From contig JAFDZF010000010.1 of NCBI GenBank assembly GCA_018267055.1, forward strand, positions 1 to 51,783: a DNA stretch of 51,783 nt, read 5' to 3'. Both the position numbers and the translations under genes were made by a program. The DNA is from Bacteroidota bacterium. Lineage in GTDB: Bacteria > Bacteroidota > Bacteroidia > Flavobacteriales_F > PHOS-HE28. Position 1 is the stretch's first letter, and the number at the start of each line of letters is the position of its first letter. The notes beneath the pieces were generated by a model. It had not been told where the DNA came from and made no database searches. It was given only the letters and a program-made list of their open reading frames with translations. Below are positions 23,574-32,129 of the stretch, piece by piece.

Positions 23574-26504
23574 CTATTTGCCGGGCACGTCGTAGCCGAA
23601 GATCTCCTTCATGGTGAGCTTGCGCACGGGGCCAAGCTTCTCCAGGGCCTTTATATCCATGGCGCTCTCCTTGCCGATGGCGAGGTAGGTGTAGTGGCGG
23701 CCCTTGATGTGGGTGTCGAAGAACGCCTTCAGGTCGGTGAGGCCGATGCTGGGGATCTTCGCGTAGAGGTCCTGGTTGAGGTCGTGGTCCACGCCCCGGC
23801 GCAGTGCGGCATCGTAGCTCCAGAAGATGGCCTCCTTGGTGGTGCGCTGCGAAGCGATCCGCTTCAGGGCGGCCTCCTTGCTGCCTTCGAACATCTTCTG
23901 GTCCGCCGGCATGTCGTTCATCAGGGCGAGGATGGCCGATACCGCATCGCCCAGTTTGTCGTTCTGGGTGCCCACGTAAGCGCGCACGTAATGCGCCTCG
24001 TCCTTCTTCCCCGGCGAGGTGTAGGCGGCGTATGCCGTGTAGGCCAGCGCCTTGCCTTCGCGGATCTCCTGGAACACGATGGACGAGAGGCCCGAGCCGA
24101 AGTACTCATTGAAGAGCGCGGCATAGGGCAGCTGGTCCAGGCTGAAGCGGCTGCTTTTCGACACGAGCATCAGCTCCGTCTGCACCATGTCGTAGTCCAC
24201 GAAGTACACCTTGTTCTCCGTGGTCTCCAGCTCGGGGTAGGGCGGGGGCTGCGGGTAGGTGAGCAGCTTGGCGGGCGTGCGGTGCTCCTTGTTCAGCAGC
24301 GCCACCATCGCGTCCACCGGATGCTTGCCATAATAGAACAGGCGGTGCTGGTGGCTGCTCAGGCCCTTGATCAGCGCGGTGAGGTCCTCCGCCTTCACAC
24401 CGGCCAGGTCCTTGGCCGAAAGCACGTCGGTGAAGGGTGAGCGCTCGCCGTAGCGCGCGTAGTTGGCCATCCCGCCGAACATGATCTGGTTCTTGTTCTT
24501 CAGGTTGTCGCTGCGTTCCTGGCCGATGTCGTTGACCAGCTCGGCCAGGGCGTTCGGGTCGGGCTTGGCGCTGGCCAGCAGGTGCTCGAAGAGCTGCAGG
24601 CCCTTCTCCAGGTTCCCGTCCAGGCCGGTGAGCGAGACGTAGACGCGGTCGGTCCCGGCGAACACGTCGAACTGCAGGCCCAGCTTGAAGAACTCCTTCT
24701 GGATGTCGGCCGCGCTGTACTTCGCCGTGCCGAGGTAGGGCAGGTACTTCACCGCCAGCTTGAGCTTGGGGTCGCTGTAGGTGCCCAGGTCGAGGATCTC
24801 GTCCAGCGTGAACAGGTCGTTGCTGGTGTTGGGGATGTAGGCCAGCTTCACGCCGTGCGCCAGGTCGCGCTGGGTGAGGGCCGTGGCGTAGTCCACGAAC
24901 TGCGGGGCGATGGGGGTGGAGGGCACCTTCTCCCAGGCCTTGAACCAGGCGCTCTGCTCGCCGCGGTTGATGTCCAGCGGCGTGATCTTCGGCTTCACCA
25001 CCTTGTAGGTGTCCTTGTTCTCGCCGGTGCGCTTGAACACGCACACGTAGTTGTCGCCGAAATGCGCCTGGGCGAAGGCCACCACGTCCGCCTTGGTGAT
25101 GGTGGCCATCCGGTCGAAGTAGGTCACCACGTCGGTCCACTTCTTCTTCAGGATGAACGCGTCGGTGAGGGCCGCGGCGCGGAGCTGGTTCCGCTCGTTC
25201 CAGTAGCGGATGCGCTGCTGGCGGTAGTTGTTCACCACGGCCGGGATCAGCCAGTCGTCGAAGTCGCCCCGCTTCAGCTTGCCCAGCTCGGCCAGCAGCA
25301 GGTCGCGCGCCTGCTCCAGCGTCTGCCCTTCCTTGGGATTGGCCGACATGCCGAACTCGGAGTAGTCGGTCTGTTCGTCCGAATACGTCGAGGCATCGAG
25401 CACTTTCTGCTGCTGGATGAGGTCGATGTCCACCAGGCCCGCGCGGCCGTTGTTCAGGATGCCCGAGATCAGGTCGAGCATGATCGGGTCGTTGCTCTTG
25501 GTGCCGTCGAAGCGCCAGCCCAGGTCCACCCACTCCTGCATGGGGCCGAACACCTCCACCGTCTCCGGCGCGGTGATGGGGGCCTCCGGCGTGAAGGTGA
25601 ACTCGGGCACCGGCCCCTTCTTCCAGATGCCGAAGTACTTGTCCACCAGGGCGATGGTCCGGTCGTAGTCCAGATCGCCGGCCATGATCACCGCCATGTT
25701 GTTGGGCACGTAGTACGTGTCGAAGTACTCGTGGATCTTCACCATGCTCGGGTTCTTCAGGTGTTCGCCCGTGCCGATGGTGGTCTGCGTGCCGTAGGGG
25801 TGCTGCTTGTAGAGGCGCTTGCTCATCGCTTCGCCGGCCTTGCGGTGGTCATTGTCCTGTCCCCGGTTGAACTCTTCGAACACCGTTTCCAGCTCGGTGT
25901 GGAAAAGGCGCAGCACCAGCTCCTGGAAGCGCACCGACTCGATCATCATCCACTTCTCCTGCTCGTTCGAGGGGATGTCGTTCACGTACACCGTACGCTC
26001 GGTGCTGGTATAGGCGTTGGTGCCTTCCGCGCCGATGGACGAGATCATCTTGTCGTACTCGTTCGGCGCCGCGTACTTCGCCGCGATGGTGCTCAGGCTG
26101 TCGATGCTCGCGTAGATCGCATCGCGCCGGGCCTCGTCCGTGGTGTTGCGCCGCAGCTCATAGAGGTCGGAGATCCGCTGCAGCAAGGCGCTCTCGGTGG
26201 GCCAGTCCAGCGTGGCGATCTCGTGCGTGCCCTTGAAGAGCATGTGCTCCAGGTAGTGCGCCAGGCCCGTGGCGGTGGCCGGGTCGAACTTGCTGCCGGC
26301 GCGCGTGACGATGTTGGTCTGGATCCGCGGCGCGTCCTTGTTCTGGGAGAGGTACACCGTCAGGCCGTTGTCCAGGGTGTAGATGCGCACCTGCATCGGG
26401 TCGTCGGGCACCGAGCTGTAGGTGTACTGCTTCTGCGCGGCGACGGACAATGCCAGCGCGAAGAGGCCGAGGGTGGCGAAAAGGGATCGGCGGACCATCA
26501 TCAA
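23574..26504 (-). CDS. M16-family zinc metallopeptidase, two-domain secreted form
   Basis: 976 residues. Signal peptide 1-23 (ends Val-Ala-Ala-Gln). The inverted zinc motif H83-Y-L-E86-H87 is followed by the glutamate-rich helix (~204-211, ELETVFEE) that supplies the third ligand; the gap is longer than usual because of a helical insertion around 100-150. Residues ~500-960 form the second, inactive M16-like half ('ELMLVSKSSRFSLDQLPYAALFNEYFG'). It degrades peptides, presumably in the periplasm. Its own promoter box (TACTTTCG) lies in the 45-nt gap after the polysaccharide cluster. Confidence 0.92.
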   Translation of the reverse strand: MMMVRRSLFATLGLFALALSVAAQKQYTYSSVPDDPMQVRIYTLDNGLTVYLSQNKDAPRIQTNIVTRAGSKFDPATATGLAHYLEHMLFKGTHEIATLDWPTESALLQRISDLYELRRNTTDEARRDAIYASIDSLSTIAAKYAAPNEYDKMISSIGAEGTNAYTSTERTVYVNDIPSNEQEKWMMIESVRFQELVLRLFHTELETVFEEFNRGQDNDHRKAGEAMSKRLYKQHPYGTQTTIGTGEHLKNPSMVKIHEYFDTYYVPNNMAVIMAGDLDYDRTIALVDKYFGIWKKGPVPEFTFTPEAPITAPETVEVFGPMQEWVDLGWRFDGTKSNDPIMLDLISGILNNGRAGLVDIDLIQQQKVLDASTYSDEQTDYSEFGMSANPKEGQTLEQARDLLLAELGKLKRGDFDDWLIPAVVNNYRQQRIRYWNERNQLRAAALTDAFILKKKWTDVVTYFDRMATITKADVVAFAQAHFGDNYVCVFKRTGENKDTYKVVKPKITPLDINRGEQSAWFKAWEKVPSTPIAPQFVDYATALTQRDLAHGVKLAYIPNTSNDLFTLDEILDLGTYSDPKLKLAVKYLPYLGTAKYSAADIQKEFFKLGLQFDVFAGTDRVYVSLTGLDGNLEKGLQLFEHLLASAKPDPNALAELVNDIGQERSDNLKNKNQIMFGGMANYARYGERSPFTDVLSAKDLAGVKAEDLTALIKGLSSHQHRLFYYGKHPVDAMVALLNKEHRTPAKLLTYPQPPPYPELETTENKVYFVDYDMVQTELMLVSKSSRFSLDQLPYAALFNEYFGSGLSSIVFQEIREGKALAYTAYAAYTSPGKKDEAHYVRAYVGTQNDKLGDAVSAILALMNDMPADQKMFEGSKEAALKRIASQRTTKEAIFWSYDAALRRGVDHDLNQDLYAKIPSIGLTDLKAFFDTHIKGRHYTYLAIGKESAMDIKALEKLGPVRKLTMKEIFGYDVPGK

Positions 26505-26515
26505 AGGATTTGGCG

Positions 26516-26523
26516 CGAAAGTA
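26516..26523 (-). promoter_or_regulatory. -7 box TACTTTCG for the M16 peptidase gene
   Basis: A TAnnTTCG match on the minus strand 11 nt before the ATG at 26504, giving an expected leader of a few nt. Confidence 0.45.
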
Positions 26524-26549
26524 GGGGCGGAGGGACCTGCGAGCTCCCC

Positions 26550-27308
26550 TTACGCGGTACCTCGCCGGAACCACTGCGCCACCTTGCGCAGCGGCTTGCG
26601 CAGCACGATCAGCGGCGACACGCGCTCGCCGTTCATCCGCCAGGCCCGGTAGACCTCCACGTTCGCACGCCAGATGTGCGCCAATGACCGGTTGCTCACC
26701 CCGCCCAGGCGGAAGCGCACCACCACGCCCGGCACGTACAGCGCCGGCAGCCGGTGCTTGTAGAGGAAGCGGAACATCAGCTCGTAGTCCGCGCTCACCT
26801 GCAGGCGCTCGTCGAACCCGCCGAGGCGGTCGTAGGCGCGCTTGCGGATGTAGGTGCCCAGGTGCGGCGGCATCCAGCCCTTGCGGAAGTTGGCGCGGTC
26901 GTAGGCGCCGCCCTTCCAGAAGCGCCGCACGCGGGTGATGTCGTTGGGGTCCACCATCAGCGCGTCGCCGTACACCGCGTCCACGGCGTGCCGCTCGAAG
27001 GCCTCCACCATCCCGCTCACCGTGCCCGGCCCGGCCATCATGTCGCCCGCGTTCACGAAGGCGATCACTTCGCCGGTGGCCAGGCGGAGCCCTTTGTTCA
27101 TGGCGTCATACACGCCGCGGTCGGGCTCGCTCACCACGTGCGCGAGGCGTTCCGCATGGCGCGCCACCAGGGCCGGGGTGCCGTCGGTGCTGCCGCCGTC
27201 CACCACGATGTGCTCGATGTCGGGATGGTCCTGCACCGCCACGCTGCGCAGGGTCTCCTCGATGTGCGCCACGGCGTTGTAGCAGACGGTGATCACCGAG
27301 ACCTTCAT
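26550..27308 (-). CDS. Glycosyltransferase family 2
   Basis: 252 residues. A GT-A fold with 'VSVITVCYNAVAHIEETLRSV', the 'VVDGGSTDGT' motif, a metal-site 'FVNAGD' (DxD position occupied by N-A-G-D) and the acceptor-side 'VSADYELMFRF'. The WcaA/WcaE-like type fits exopolysaccharide synthesis. It is the last gene of the cluster and overlaps the acetyltransferase stop by 4 nt. Confidence 0.9.
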   Translation of the reverse strand: MKVSVITVCYNAVAHIEETLRSVAVQDHPDIEHIVVDGGSTDGTPALVARHAERLAHVVSEPDRGVYDAMNKGLRLATGEVIAFVNAGDMMAGPGTVSGMVEAFERHAVDAVYGDALMVDPNDITRVRRFWKGGAYDRANFRKGWMPPHLGTYIRKRAYDRLGGFDERLQVSADYELMFRFLYKHRLPALYVPGVVVRFRLGGVSNRSLAHIWRANVEVYRAWRMNGERVSPLIVLRKPLRKVAQWFRRGTA

Positions 27309-27874
27309 GCCCCGCCCTCGATCACGCGCTCGCGCACCGGCTGCGCCGGGTTGCCCTGGTGGATGGTGTACGCCGCGAGGTCCTTGGTGGCCACGCTGCC
27401 CGCGGCCAGCACCGCGTGCGACCGCAGGGTGACGCCGCCCATCACCATGGCGCCCGCGCCCACCCAGCTGCCTTCCTCCAGCACCACCGGCTTGTGCAGC
27501 GTGGGGTAGTCGATGCGCTTGTAGTCGTGGCTGCCCTGGACGATCATGGCGCCCTGGCTGATCACCACATGGCCGTGGATCGTCAGCTCGTCGATGTTGT
27601 CCAGCCAGGCCCGCTGGCCGATCCACACGTGGTCGCCGATGCGGAGCTTCCAGGGGAACTTGATGTTCACCCCGGGGTGGATCACCACGCCGCGGCCCAC
27701 CTTGGCACCGAAGAGGCGCAGCAGCACCGGCTTCGGCGAGCGGAAGGGGAAGGCCGGGTTGATGAAGAGGAGCGCGTTCACGAAGTACCAGAGCGTGCGC
27801 TTGACGGGCCCGGCACCGATCACGTAGTGTGCGTTGCTGAAGCGGCTCAGGTCGACGCGGGGGCGGTCGTTCAT
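27305..27874 (-). CDS. WcaF-like hexapeptide acetyltransferase
   Basis: 189 residues. Left-handed beta-helix repeats ([LIV]-G-x4 pattern: 'KVGRGVVIHPGVNIKFPWKLRIGDHVWIG', 'VVLEEGSWVGAGAMVMGGVTLRSHAVLAAGSV') with a catalytic His in 'IVQGSHDY'. The N-terminal helix before the repeats matches colanic-acid acetyltransferase WcaF. It would O-acetylate a sugar of the surface polysaccharide made by the neighbouring transferases. It starts 3 nt after the PIN toxin stop. Confidence 0.88.
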   Translation of the reverse strand: MNDRPRVDLSRFSNAHYVIGAGPVKRTLWYFVNALLFINPAFPFRSPKPVLLRLFGAKVGRGVVIHPGVNIKFPWKLRIGDHVWIGQRAWLDNIDELTIHGHVVISQGAMIVQGSHDYKRIDYPTLHKPVVLEEGSWVGAGAMVMGGVTLRSHAVLAAGSVATKDLAAYTIHQGNPAQPVRERVIEGGA

Positions 27875-27877
27875 CGG

Positions 27878-28252
27878 TCAGGTCTCCACAAGGATGACAC
27901 GAACGGCCGGGCTGACCTTCTTGAAGTCCTGGTCCGCGGTCAGCAGGGGAACATCCTTATGCAGGGCCGTGGCCGCAATGATCGCATCGGCCAGGGTGAG
28001 CTTGAATTTCTTCCGCAGGCCGATCGTCCGGTCCTGCACCGACCGGTCGAGCTCCACCACCTCACACTCGGCGAAAAAGGCGTCCAGCCAGGTATCGCGC
28101 TCCTTGCTCGATCCCGGCCAGCTGTACAATTCGATCCGGGTGATGGACGAGACGAGCAAGTGCTTGCCTTCCAGTTGCTCGGCCAGGGAGCGATGCCCCT
28201 GGAGAACGTGGACGATGATGTTGGAGTCGAGCAGCAGGCTATCGGCGCTCAC
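27878..28252 (-). CDS. PIN-domain toxin (VapC-like)
   Basis: 124 residues, the usual VapC size. The acidic site is complete: D9 (LLLDSNIIVH), E41 (ITRIELYSW), D89 (LTLADAIIAATA) and D107 (LLTADQDF). VapC toxins are Mg2+-dependent RNases cutting tRNA or rRNA. A GTG start at 28252 lies 14 nt inside the antitoxin gene. It is placed in the middle of a polysaccharide cluster, with acetyltransferase translation following immediately. Confidence 0.88.
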   Translation of the reverse strand: MSADSLLLDSNIIVHVLQGHRSLAEQLEGKHLLVSSITRIELYSWPGSSKERDTWLDAFFAECEVVELDRSVQDRTIGLRKKFKLTLADAIIAATALHKDVPLLTADQDFKKVSPAVRVILVET

Positions 28253-28409
28253 GTCGCATCTCCTTCTGGACCTCCACCGGATCTCCTTCGAACCGGGCCT
28301 TGCCCACCAGGCGCAGGATCCGCGCGCCTTTTCGCTTCCGCTTGGCCAAGCGCTTCAGGGCCGCATCCAATTGCCCTTTCGGACCTTTCCGTTTCAGCAG
28401 GACCACCAT
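28239..28409 (-). CDS. Putative antitoxin partner of the PIN toxin
   Basis: 56 residues from the ATG at 28409. Very basic in the first half, with a C-terminal 'FEGDPVEVQKEMRRERR' that resembles toxin-neutralising tails of VapB-type antitoxins. It is upstream of and overlapping the toxin, as in classical type II pairs. The upstream GTG at 28424 is unlikely because the TACCTTTG box at 28427-28434 would place the transcript start at about 28420, downstream of it. The DNA-binding fold is not recognisable, so the assignment rests on position, size and tail. Confidence 0.6.
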   Translation of the reverse strand: MVVLLKRKGPKGQLDAALKRLAKRKRKGARILRLVGKARFEGDPVEVQKEMRRERR

Positions 28410-28426
28410 GGGAGGAGGGTTCACCC

Positions 28427-28434
28427 CAAAGGTA
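28427..28434 (-). promoter_or_regulatory. -7 box TACCTTTG for the toxin-antitoxin pair
   Basis: An exact TAnnTTTG match on the minus strand, squeezed between the GT4 stop (28446) and the antitoxin start. It gives the pair, and the two genes after it, a promoter independent of the cluster promoter, and it decides the antitoxin start. Confidence 0.5.
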
Positions 28435-28445
28435 GGCGGGATCGG

Positions 28446-29591
28446 TCAGGAAGGGAGGAAGAGCGCCAAGGTCCCTTCCAGGGCCTGTGGATCATGGGCA
28501 CGTGCCCGCCCCAGGGCAAGGGCCCCCATGGACCAAGGTGCATAGGCTTGGTCATCCATCGCGCACAGCGCCTCGATCGTCGCGGTGTACCGCTCCGGTG
28601 CATCGAGCGGCAGGTCCCAGCCGGCATGCTGCGCCTCCAGCCCGCGCCAGGGCGTGCGGTCGCTGATGAGCAGCGGCCGGCCGGCGAGGAGGGCCTCCAG
28701 CATCGTGTGGCCGAAGTTCTCCCCCGCACTGGGCATGAAGAGGGCGTGGTAAGTGCCGAGCAGCTCCGGCACCGCTTCCGCGGCCACCGGCCCCCGGTGG
28801 ACCACCTGCACGTTCGGCGGAAGCTGCGCGATGGCCGCCCGGCATTCCGCCCAATACGCTTGATCGTAGACCGGGCCGTAGAGGTCCAGCGTCACCTGCC
28901 CACGCACGCTTCGCAGCCGCTCGATCGCGAAGCGCGTGTTCTTCTCCACCGCGATGCGGGCCACGCTCACCAGCCGCACTGTCCCGGCCTCCTTGGCGAT
29001 GGGGGCGGGGGAGGCGGCCGGCTGCTTCCGGGGCAGGTTGGGCACCACGCGCACGTCCGCGCCGCGCTGGATGTGGCGGCGGATGTCCCGCGCCTCCTCC
29101 TCGTTCGTGGCCTGGAAGCGCACGTTGCGGTAGAGCTCCAGGCTGCGCGCCACGGAAAGGAAGAGGAGCTTCTTCAAGGTGCCATGGCGCAGCGCGCCCT
29201 CCGCCAGCATCCCGCGCACCGCCACGATGCGCTGCGCTTTCCGCCCGCGCGACAGCCACAGCGGCAGGATGCTGTACCACCACGAGTACAGTCCGTTGAT
29301 GTACACCGCGTCCCAGTCCTGATCGCGCAGGAGGGCCTTCCAGGTACTTCGGCGGGTGCCGGCACGCGAGGCGTACCACACGCGTTCCCCGCCCGGCAGC
29401 ACCGTCCAGCGGTCCGGCACGATCCCCGGGTATGGCGTGGGTTCGGTGTAGTCCGTGTCCGCCGTCACGATGTGCAGGTCGATGCGGTCGCGGAGGTGGT
29501 CCACCAGGTTGGCCAGGCTGCGCACCGGACCGCCCGCCTTGTAGCCCGGCAGGTACCAGTCGATGAAGACGAGCACCTTAGGCCTGGCCAT
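28446..29591 (-). CDS. Glycosyltransferase family 4
   Basis: 381 residues. A GT-B fold: the N-terminal half opens with 'VLVFIDWYLPGYKAGGPVRSLANL' (the glycine-rich acceptor loop) and the C-terminal half has 'LVSVARIAVEKNTRFAIE' and the nucleotide-sugar signature 'ALFMPSAGENFGHTMLEALLAGRPLL' with the E-x7-E spacing of retaining GT4 enzymes. It is probably a sugar transferase of the surface polysaccharide pathway. It overlaps the upstream GT4 gene by 14 nt. Confidence 0.92.
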   Translation of the reverse strand: MARPKVLVFIDWYLPGYKAGGPVRSLANLVDHLRDRIDLHIVTADTDYTEPTPYPGIVPDRWTVLPGGERVWYASRAGTRRSTWKALLRDQDWDAVYINGLYSWWYSILPLWLSRGRKAQRIVAVRGMLAEGALRHGTLKKLLFLSVARSLELYRNVRFQATNEEEARDIRRHIQRGADVRVVPNLPRKQPAASPAPIAKEAGTVRLVSVARIAVEKNTRFAIERLRSVRGQVTLDLYGPVYDQAYWAECRAAIAQLPPNVQVVHRGPVAAEAVPELLGTYHALFMPSAGENFGHTMLEALLAGRPLLISDRTPWRGLEAQHAGWDLPLDAPERYTATIEALCAMDDQAYAPWSMGALALGRARAHDPQALEGTLALFLPS

Positions 29592-30669
29592 GGCGGTCGT
29601 GCAGAAGGTCCATCACCGTAGCGGCCCATCGGCGCGGCGTCCACGATCGTCCGAGCACGTGGCTCCGGGCGCCCATGGCGCGAAGCTCGTCATCGCCGGA
29701 GAGCACCATCATCCGCAGCATCATCCGCAGCGAGGCCGCATCGCCCGCGCGGAAGACGTGGCCGTTCACCGCGTCCTCCAGGAAGCGCTCGCGTGCGCCC
29801 ACGGCGCTGCTCAGCAGCAGCGGCAGGCCCGCGCAGGCCATCTCCTGCACCACCACGCCCCAGGGCTCGTAGGTGCTGGGCAGCACGAACACGCCGCTCT
29901 CCGCGATCACGCCGCCGAGGTCGTCGGCCTGCACGAAGCCGAGGTGGCGGATCCGCGGGTGCCGCCCGCCCGGCGAGGCCTTCACGGCCTCCTCCAGCTC
30001 ACCGGTACCGGCGATCCAGAGCTCCCAGTCGCCGGCATCGCCGGTGTCGCAGAGCGCGGCGAAGGCATCGCAGAGCTGCTGGTGGCCCTTGGTGGGGATG
30101 TACCGCGCCACGCAGAGGAAGCGGTGCGGGTACCGGGCCGCCTTGGCGGTGGCCGTGCGGGCACCGATGTCCGCGAAGCGGTCCACGTCCGCGGCATAGA
30201 AGCCCGTGCGGACTGCCCGTGCGGCGAAGCTGAGCTTCCGGGCATAGGCGGCCTGCGCCTCGCCCGTGACCCAGGCGTGGCTGAAGGCGGAGGAGAGCCA
30301 GGTCCGTGCCGCCGCCACCGCCAGCCATTGCCGCGCATCGCCGCGCCAGGCCGTATCGCTGCACATCACCACCGGGATGCTGCGCTTCCGCAGGGCCCGG
30401 CACGCGCGCAGGTACCCCTTGTCCACCCAGCCGCTGGCGAAGGCGATGTCCGGGGCGATCGTGCGCACGAGCGCCAGCAGGCCCGCATCGTCGTAGGCGG
30501 TCCGTTCGTACACGGTGACCCGTTCCGCGAAGCGCAGGTGGAAGGGGGCTTCCCTGTTCACCGGCCAGCGCACGAGGTGGACCTCCACGTCGTGGTCCTG
30601 TACCAGGCGCTCCACGCCCGCGAGGAAGTAGGGGGCCAGCTCGGTGTAGAGGAAAAGGACCTTCTTCAT
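29578..30669 (-). CDS. Glycosyltransferase family 4
   Basis: 363 residues. GT-B type with 'FLYTELAPYFLAGVERL' at the N-terminus and the donor-site segment 'VFVLPSTYEPWGVVVQEMACAGLPLLLSSAVGA', i.e. the E-x7-E motif. Only distantly similar to the neighbouring GT4, so it probably adds a different sugar. It starts 3 nt after the deacetylase stop. Confidence 0.92.
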   Translation of the reverse strand: MKKVLFLYTELAPYFLAGVERLVQDHDVEVHLVRWPVNREAPFHLRFAERVTVYERTAYDDAGLLALVRTIAPDIAFASGWVDKGYLRACRALRKRSIPVVMCSDTAWRGDARQWLAVAAARTWLSSAFSHAWVTGEAQAAYARKLSFAARAVRTGFYAADVDRFADIGARTATAKAARYPHRFLCVARYIPTKGHQQLCDAFAALCDTGDAGDWELWIAGTGELEEAVKASPGGRHPRIRHLGFVQADDLGGVIAESGVFVLPSTYEPWGVVVQEMACAGLPLLLSSAVGARERFLEDAVNGHVFRAGDAASLRMMLRMMVLSGDDELRAMGARSHVLGRSWTPRRWAATVMDLLHDRHGQA

Positions 30670-30672
30670 CGC

Positions 30673-31533
30673 TCAGGCGCGGGGCCAGGTGCTCCGGTCC
30701 CCCGCGGCCAGTTCGGCGAAGGTGCGCAACGGCAGGTCGTCGCAGAGGCGCTCCATTTTCGGCCGGGTGCTGCGCAGGTTGTAGTAGGTCATGAAGCGGC
30801 GTTTGGCGCTCATGGCCAGCCGCGGATGCTCCGGGTCCACCTCGCGGGGGTGCAGGTACACCACCACGGGCCGCCCTTCCGCCAGCACCGCGCGGGCCTT
30901 GCGGCGGATGAGCGCGTACGGGAAGAAGCGGAGGTAGCCGCCGCCGAAGAAGTACAGGCGCCGCCCCAGGAAGGAGGCCAGGGAGATGGGGAACTCCACC
31001 AGGTCGCCATGGGCCGTGGCGATCGTGTGGGGAACGTCCGGTGCGCCCGGAAGCCCGCCATGGCCGCGCTGGCCCGGGAAGATGGAGGAATCGTACGCAT
31101 AGCCGGCCTCGGCCACGGCATCGAAGAACCACGGCGTGGCGGCCGTGACGGAGAACCCCGGCGCGCGGTACCCCTGCACGGGCACGCCCGCCGTCTGCTC
31201 CAGGATGTCCTTGGCCCGGCGGATATCGGCCAGGAAGGTGGCGCGGTCCTGCCGGTACACGAGCTCGTGCGCATAGCCGTGCGAGGCGATCTCGTGCCCG
31301 GCGGCCAGGGCTTCGCGGACCAGCTGCGGATGGCGCTCGGCCACCCAGGCCAGGAAGAACAGCGTGGTGCGCACGCGTTTTTCGGCGAACACCTCCAGCA
31401 TCGAGCGGAAGGCCGCCTCCACCCGCGAGGGAAGGGCCGCCCATTCCGCCAGGGGCGGGGTGCTGGGCACGTCCAGGATGTGGAACCACTCCTCGACGTC
31501 GATGGACAGCACGCCAGCGGCCTTCGGACCCAT
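30673..31533 (-). CDS. Polysaccharide deacetylase (NodB-type, exopolysaccharide-locus form)
   Basis: 286 residues from the ATG at 31533. Catalytic features of carbohydrate esterase family 4: 'LSIDVEEWFH' with the Asp-Glu pair, the metal-binding His pair in 'SHGYAHE', and 'GYRAPGFSV'. The 'DVEEWFH' start and C-terminal 'YLHPREVDPEHP' are typical of the form found in XrtA/PEP-CTERM exopolysaccharide loci. It has no signal peptide. It would remove N-acetyl groups from the polymer or a precursor. It is the first gene of the cluster. An in-frame start at 31569 was rejected in favour of the ATG near a TATTTTG-like promoter sequence. Confidence 0.88.
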   Translation of the reverse strand: MGPKAAGVLSIDVEEWFHILDVPSTPPLAEWAALPSRVEAAFRSMLEVFAEKRVRTTLFFLAWVAERHPQLVREALAAGHEIASHGYAHELVYRQDRATFLADIRRAKDILEQTAGVPVQGYRAPGFSVTAATPWFFDAVAEAGYAYDSSIFPGQRGHGGLPGAPDVPHTIATAHGDLVEFPISLASFLGRRLYFFGGGYLRFFPYALIRRKARAVLAEGRPVVVYLHPREVDPEHPRLAMSAKRRFMTYYNLRSTRPKMERLCDDLPLRTFAELAAGDRSTWPRA

Positions 31534-31614
31534 GGCGGCCAAAATAGCCCATCGCCCATGGGGGGCCATCGCCCGGGGCCTGGCAACGAACGGAACGGCG
31601 ATCGTTCAAGACCG

Positions 31615-31622
31615 TACTTTCG
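31615..31622 (+). promoter_or_regulatory. -7 box TACTTTCG, possible promoter of the 31728 gene
   Basis: TAnnTTCG on the plus strand in the 194-nt gap between the divergent deacetylase and the small membrane protein. It would give a ~100-nt leader. Apart from this box I see no other feature in the gap. Confidence 0.35.
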
Positions 31623-31727
31623 GAGGAGGGCCTGGGGAGTTCGGGGTCTTCGGGTCGCGCATCCGCCCGACCCCGGCGCTCACCCCACGGTCCCACGATC
31701 CGTCCCGATCACCCATACCCCTTCACC

Positions 31728-32129
31728 ATGCTACGCAACATCGGCTTCGTCGTCCTCGCCCTGCTCGTGTTCATGCTCGTCGTGATGGCCGGCGATGCCG
31801 TCAGCATGAAGCTGGCCCCGCCCATGCCGGAAGGCCTGCAGCTGCATGACCACGAGGGCATGGCGCGCTATGCCGCCACCATTCCGGCGCAGTCCTTCCT
31901 GGTCATGGTCCTGGCCCACCTGCTGGGCGCCCTCGCTGCGGGCTGGGTGGTGGGCCGCTTCCTGGGCCACGGCCGCGTCGTCTGGATCATGGGCGTGCTG
32001 CTCACCGCCGTGGGCGTCTGGAACATCCTGGCCTTGCCGCACCCCACGTGGTTCTGGGTGGACGCCCTGGTGTACCTCCCGGGCGCCCTGATCGGCTTCT
32101 TCATGGGCCGGGTGCCGCGGGCCGTCTAG
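31728..32129 (+). CDS. Small four-helix membrane protein of unknown function
   Basis: 133 residues with four hydrophobic helices (~5-24, 52-75, 82-103, 110-128). 'AHLLGALAAGWVVGRFLG' and 'PHPTWFWVDALVYLPGALIGFFMGR' are Gly-rich packing helices. No family recognised. The stop is shared with the converging gene: the palindrome CTAG at 32126-32129 reads TAG on both strands. Confidence 0.7.
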   Translation: MLRNIGFVVLALLVFMLVVMAGDAVSMKLAPPMPEGLQLHDHEGMARYAATIPAQSFLVMVLAHLLGALAAGWVVGRFLGHGRVVWIMGVLLTAVGVWNILALPHPTWFWVDALVYLPGALIGFFMGRVPRAV

